Shown piece by piece: positions 63,428 to 64,000 of a stretch of 64,000 bases of DNA. Source of the stretch: Candidatus Parcubacteria bacterium (GTDB lineage Bacteria; Patescibacteria; Paceibacteria; UBA6257; HR35); NCBI GenBank assembly GCA_026004535.1, contig BPJI01000001.1:310001-374000 (forward strand), read 5' to 3'. The translations under genes were made by a program, and so were the position numbers. Positions within the stretch are counted from its first letter, which is position 1. Each line of letters opens with the position of its first letter. Below the pieces are notes generated by a model that saw nothing but the letters and a program-made list of their open reading frames with translations, did not search any database and had not been told where the DNA came from.

Positions 63428-64000
63428 AAATTCCCTTAAAAAATAAACAAAAGCAATTTTATACGCCACGGATTCACGCCGATTTTTATAATCCACGGAT
63501 TTACGCGGATTTAGAACGGATTTACGTGGATTATTATCATTAGGATTTAGGCGGATGTTGTTTCCGGGTAGTATTCTTTCTTTTTCATAAAAGCTATGAA
63601 TTTTTTTAGCTAAATCAATTAAATAATCAGTGAGAAGATGAGGTCTTTTTTCTTTGTAAATTAAATAAATTAAATCTTGTAATTGATGAACCTTTCTTAA
63701 AATTATTTTAGCTGAGTCAATGTCTTTAATTGATAAGAAAACTTTTTGCGCATCAATTATTCGTGTTAATTCGCTTTTTATTCGTGTTAATTCGCGTCCT
63801 TTCTCCAAAATACTATTTAACCTTGCACAAGCATATTGAATATACCAATAAGGATTTTCCTCTGATTCTTTTTTGGCTAAATCTAAATCAAATTCAATCA
63901 TAGCCTCAGGAGATTTTTGTAAAAAGAAAAATCTAACAACTCCTGAGTCAATTTCGTCAATTAAGTCTTGTAAAGTGATAAAAACTCCTCTTCTTTTTGA
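63377..64000 (-). CDS. argS: arginyl-tRNA synthetase, C-terminal part (5' end outside window)
   Basis: The frame is open to the window edge. Reading in from 64000: SKRRGVFITLQDLIDEIDSG (the K-M-S-K-R loop region), VVRFFFLQKSPEAMIEFDLD, then the DALR anticodon domain: ENPYWYIQYACARLNSILEK and HLLTDYLIDLAKKIHSFYEK. Word repeats have entered it twice: ELTRIKSELTRI (about 63760-63805, GTGTTAATTCGC words) and, near the C-terminus, NPRKSVLNPRKSVDYKNRRE (about 63470-63540, CCACGGATTTACGCGGATT words). The normal ending is only partly preserved. It converges on the PAP2 gene. The first Met of the visible part (63901) is internal, not a start. Confidence 0.9.
   Translation of the reverse strand, partial: SKRRGVFITLQDLIDEIDSGVVRFFFLQKSPEAMIEFDLDLAKKESEENPYWYIQYACARLNSILEKGRELTRIKSELTRIIDAQKVFLSIKDIDSAKIILRKVHQLQDLIYLIYKEKRPHLLTDYLIDLAKKIHSFYEKERILPGNNIRLNPNDNNPRKSVLNPRKSVDYKNRRESVAYKIAFVYFLREFLGFALSLINIKPIKKL
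63460..63565. repeat. CCACGGATTTACGCGGATT words inside argS
   Basis: At least five related words (CCACGGATTCACGCCGAT, CCACGGATTTACGCGGAT, AACGGATTTACGTGGAT, and others) within the coding frame, followed by a single TTTCCGGGTAGTATT unit of the CCGGAT family. Confidence 0.85.

Overview
The window looks like a chromosome segment of a Candidate Phyla Radiation (Patescibacteria) bacterium. The evidence is a very AT-rich genome with short intergenic gaps, stripped-down translation enzymes, a divergent 16S rRNA, a type IV pilus system, a glycogen cluster with a GT3-type synthase, and surface proteins built on the GNVGIGTT motif. UGA ends many intact genes, so the genetic code is standard. I cannot assign a class.

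Layout. 1-7.0 kb: a secreted coiled-coil lytic transglycosylase, then a leftward four-gene glycogen operon (GT4, GH57, GT3 glycogen synthase, debranching enzyme). 7-14.7 kb: miaA, a prepilin, fmt and def, a PD-(D/E)XK nuclease, tRNA-Cys, thiI and aspS. 14.7-17 kb: a 16S rRNA gene with no 23S or 5S next to it, a response regulator and tRNA-Leu. 17-21 kb: a hydrolase, a small zinc-finger protein with a structured leader, an FtsQ-like protein, serS, a decayed toxin-antitoxin pair and archease. 21-27 kb: two surface-protein genes with duplicated promoters and 5' ends. 27-33 kb: a pilus block (pseudopilin, membrane protein, pilB, pilC) running into lysS, alaS, a membrane protein, khpA, gyrB and clpP. 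39-46.8 kb: an accessory patch with tRNA-Asp, trmD, tRNA-CAT, a broken surface-protein gene, a decayed MNT/HEPN pair, polX and a toxin-antitoxin module between 75-bp perfect repeats. 46.8-51.5 kb: clpB, secE, nusG, rplK and rsmI. 51.6-56 kb: an interrupted pilin-LamG gene, a GC-rich hairpin island, an AbiE-like pair and an L,D-transpeptidase/M23 fusion. 56-64 kb: pyrG, dcd, a ROK kinase, tRNA-Pro, tmk, a flippase, a PAP2 phosphatase and the 3' part of argS.

Three things stand out. First, the 16S 3' tail has lost the anti-Shine-Dalgarno core, and many genes have a TATAAT box only 6-11 nt before the ATG, so translation initiation appears to rely on leaderless mRNAs. Second, four of the seven intact tRNA genes are followed by a related 120-155 bp trailer that begins with a hairpin and ends in an imitation or copy of the tRNA T-arm and 3' end; this looks like an undescribed tRNA-linked element family. 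Third, the region is full of short repeat families: two-armed CCGGAT arrays, GACGTACGACGTC-type palindromes, and 10-20 bp word repeats. Several sit in frame inside conserved enzymes, as Rickettsia palindromic elements do.

The surface-protein genes add signs of recombination: a GC-rich 20-mer identical in seven places, a duplicated promoter and N-terminus, tandem modules, and a G6 tract where one extra G would fuse a second cysteine module.
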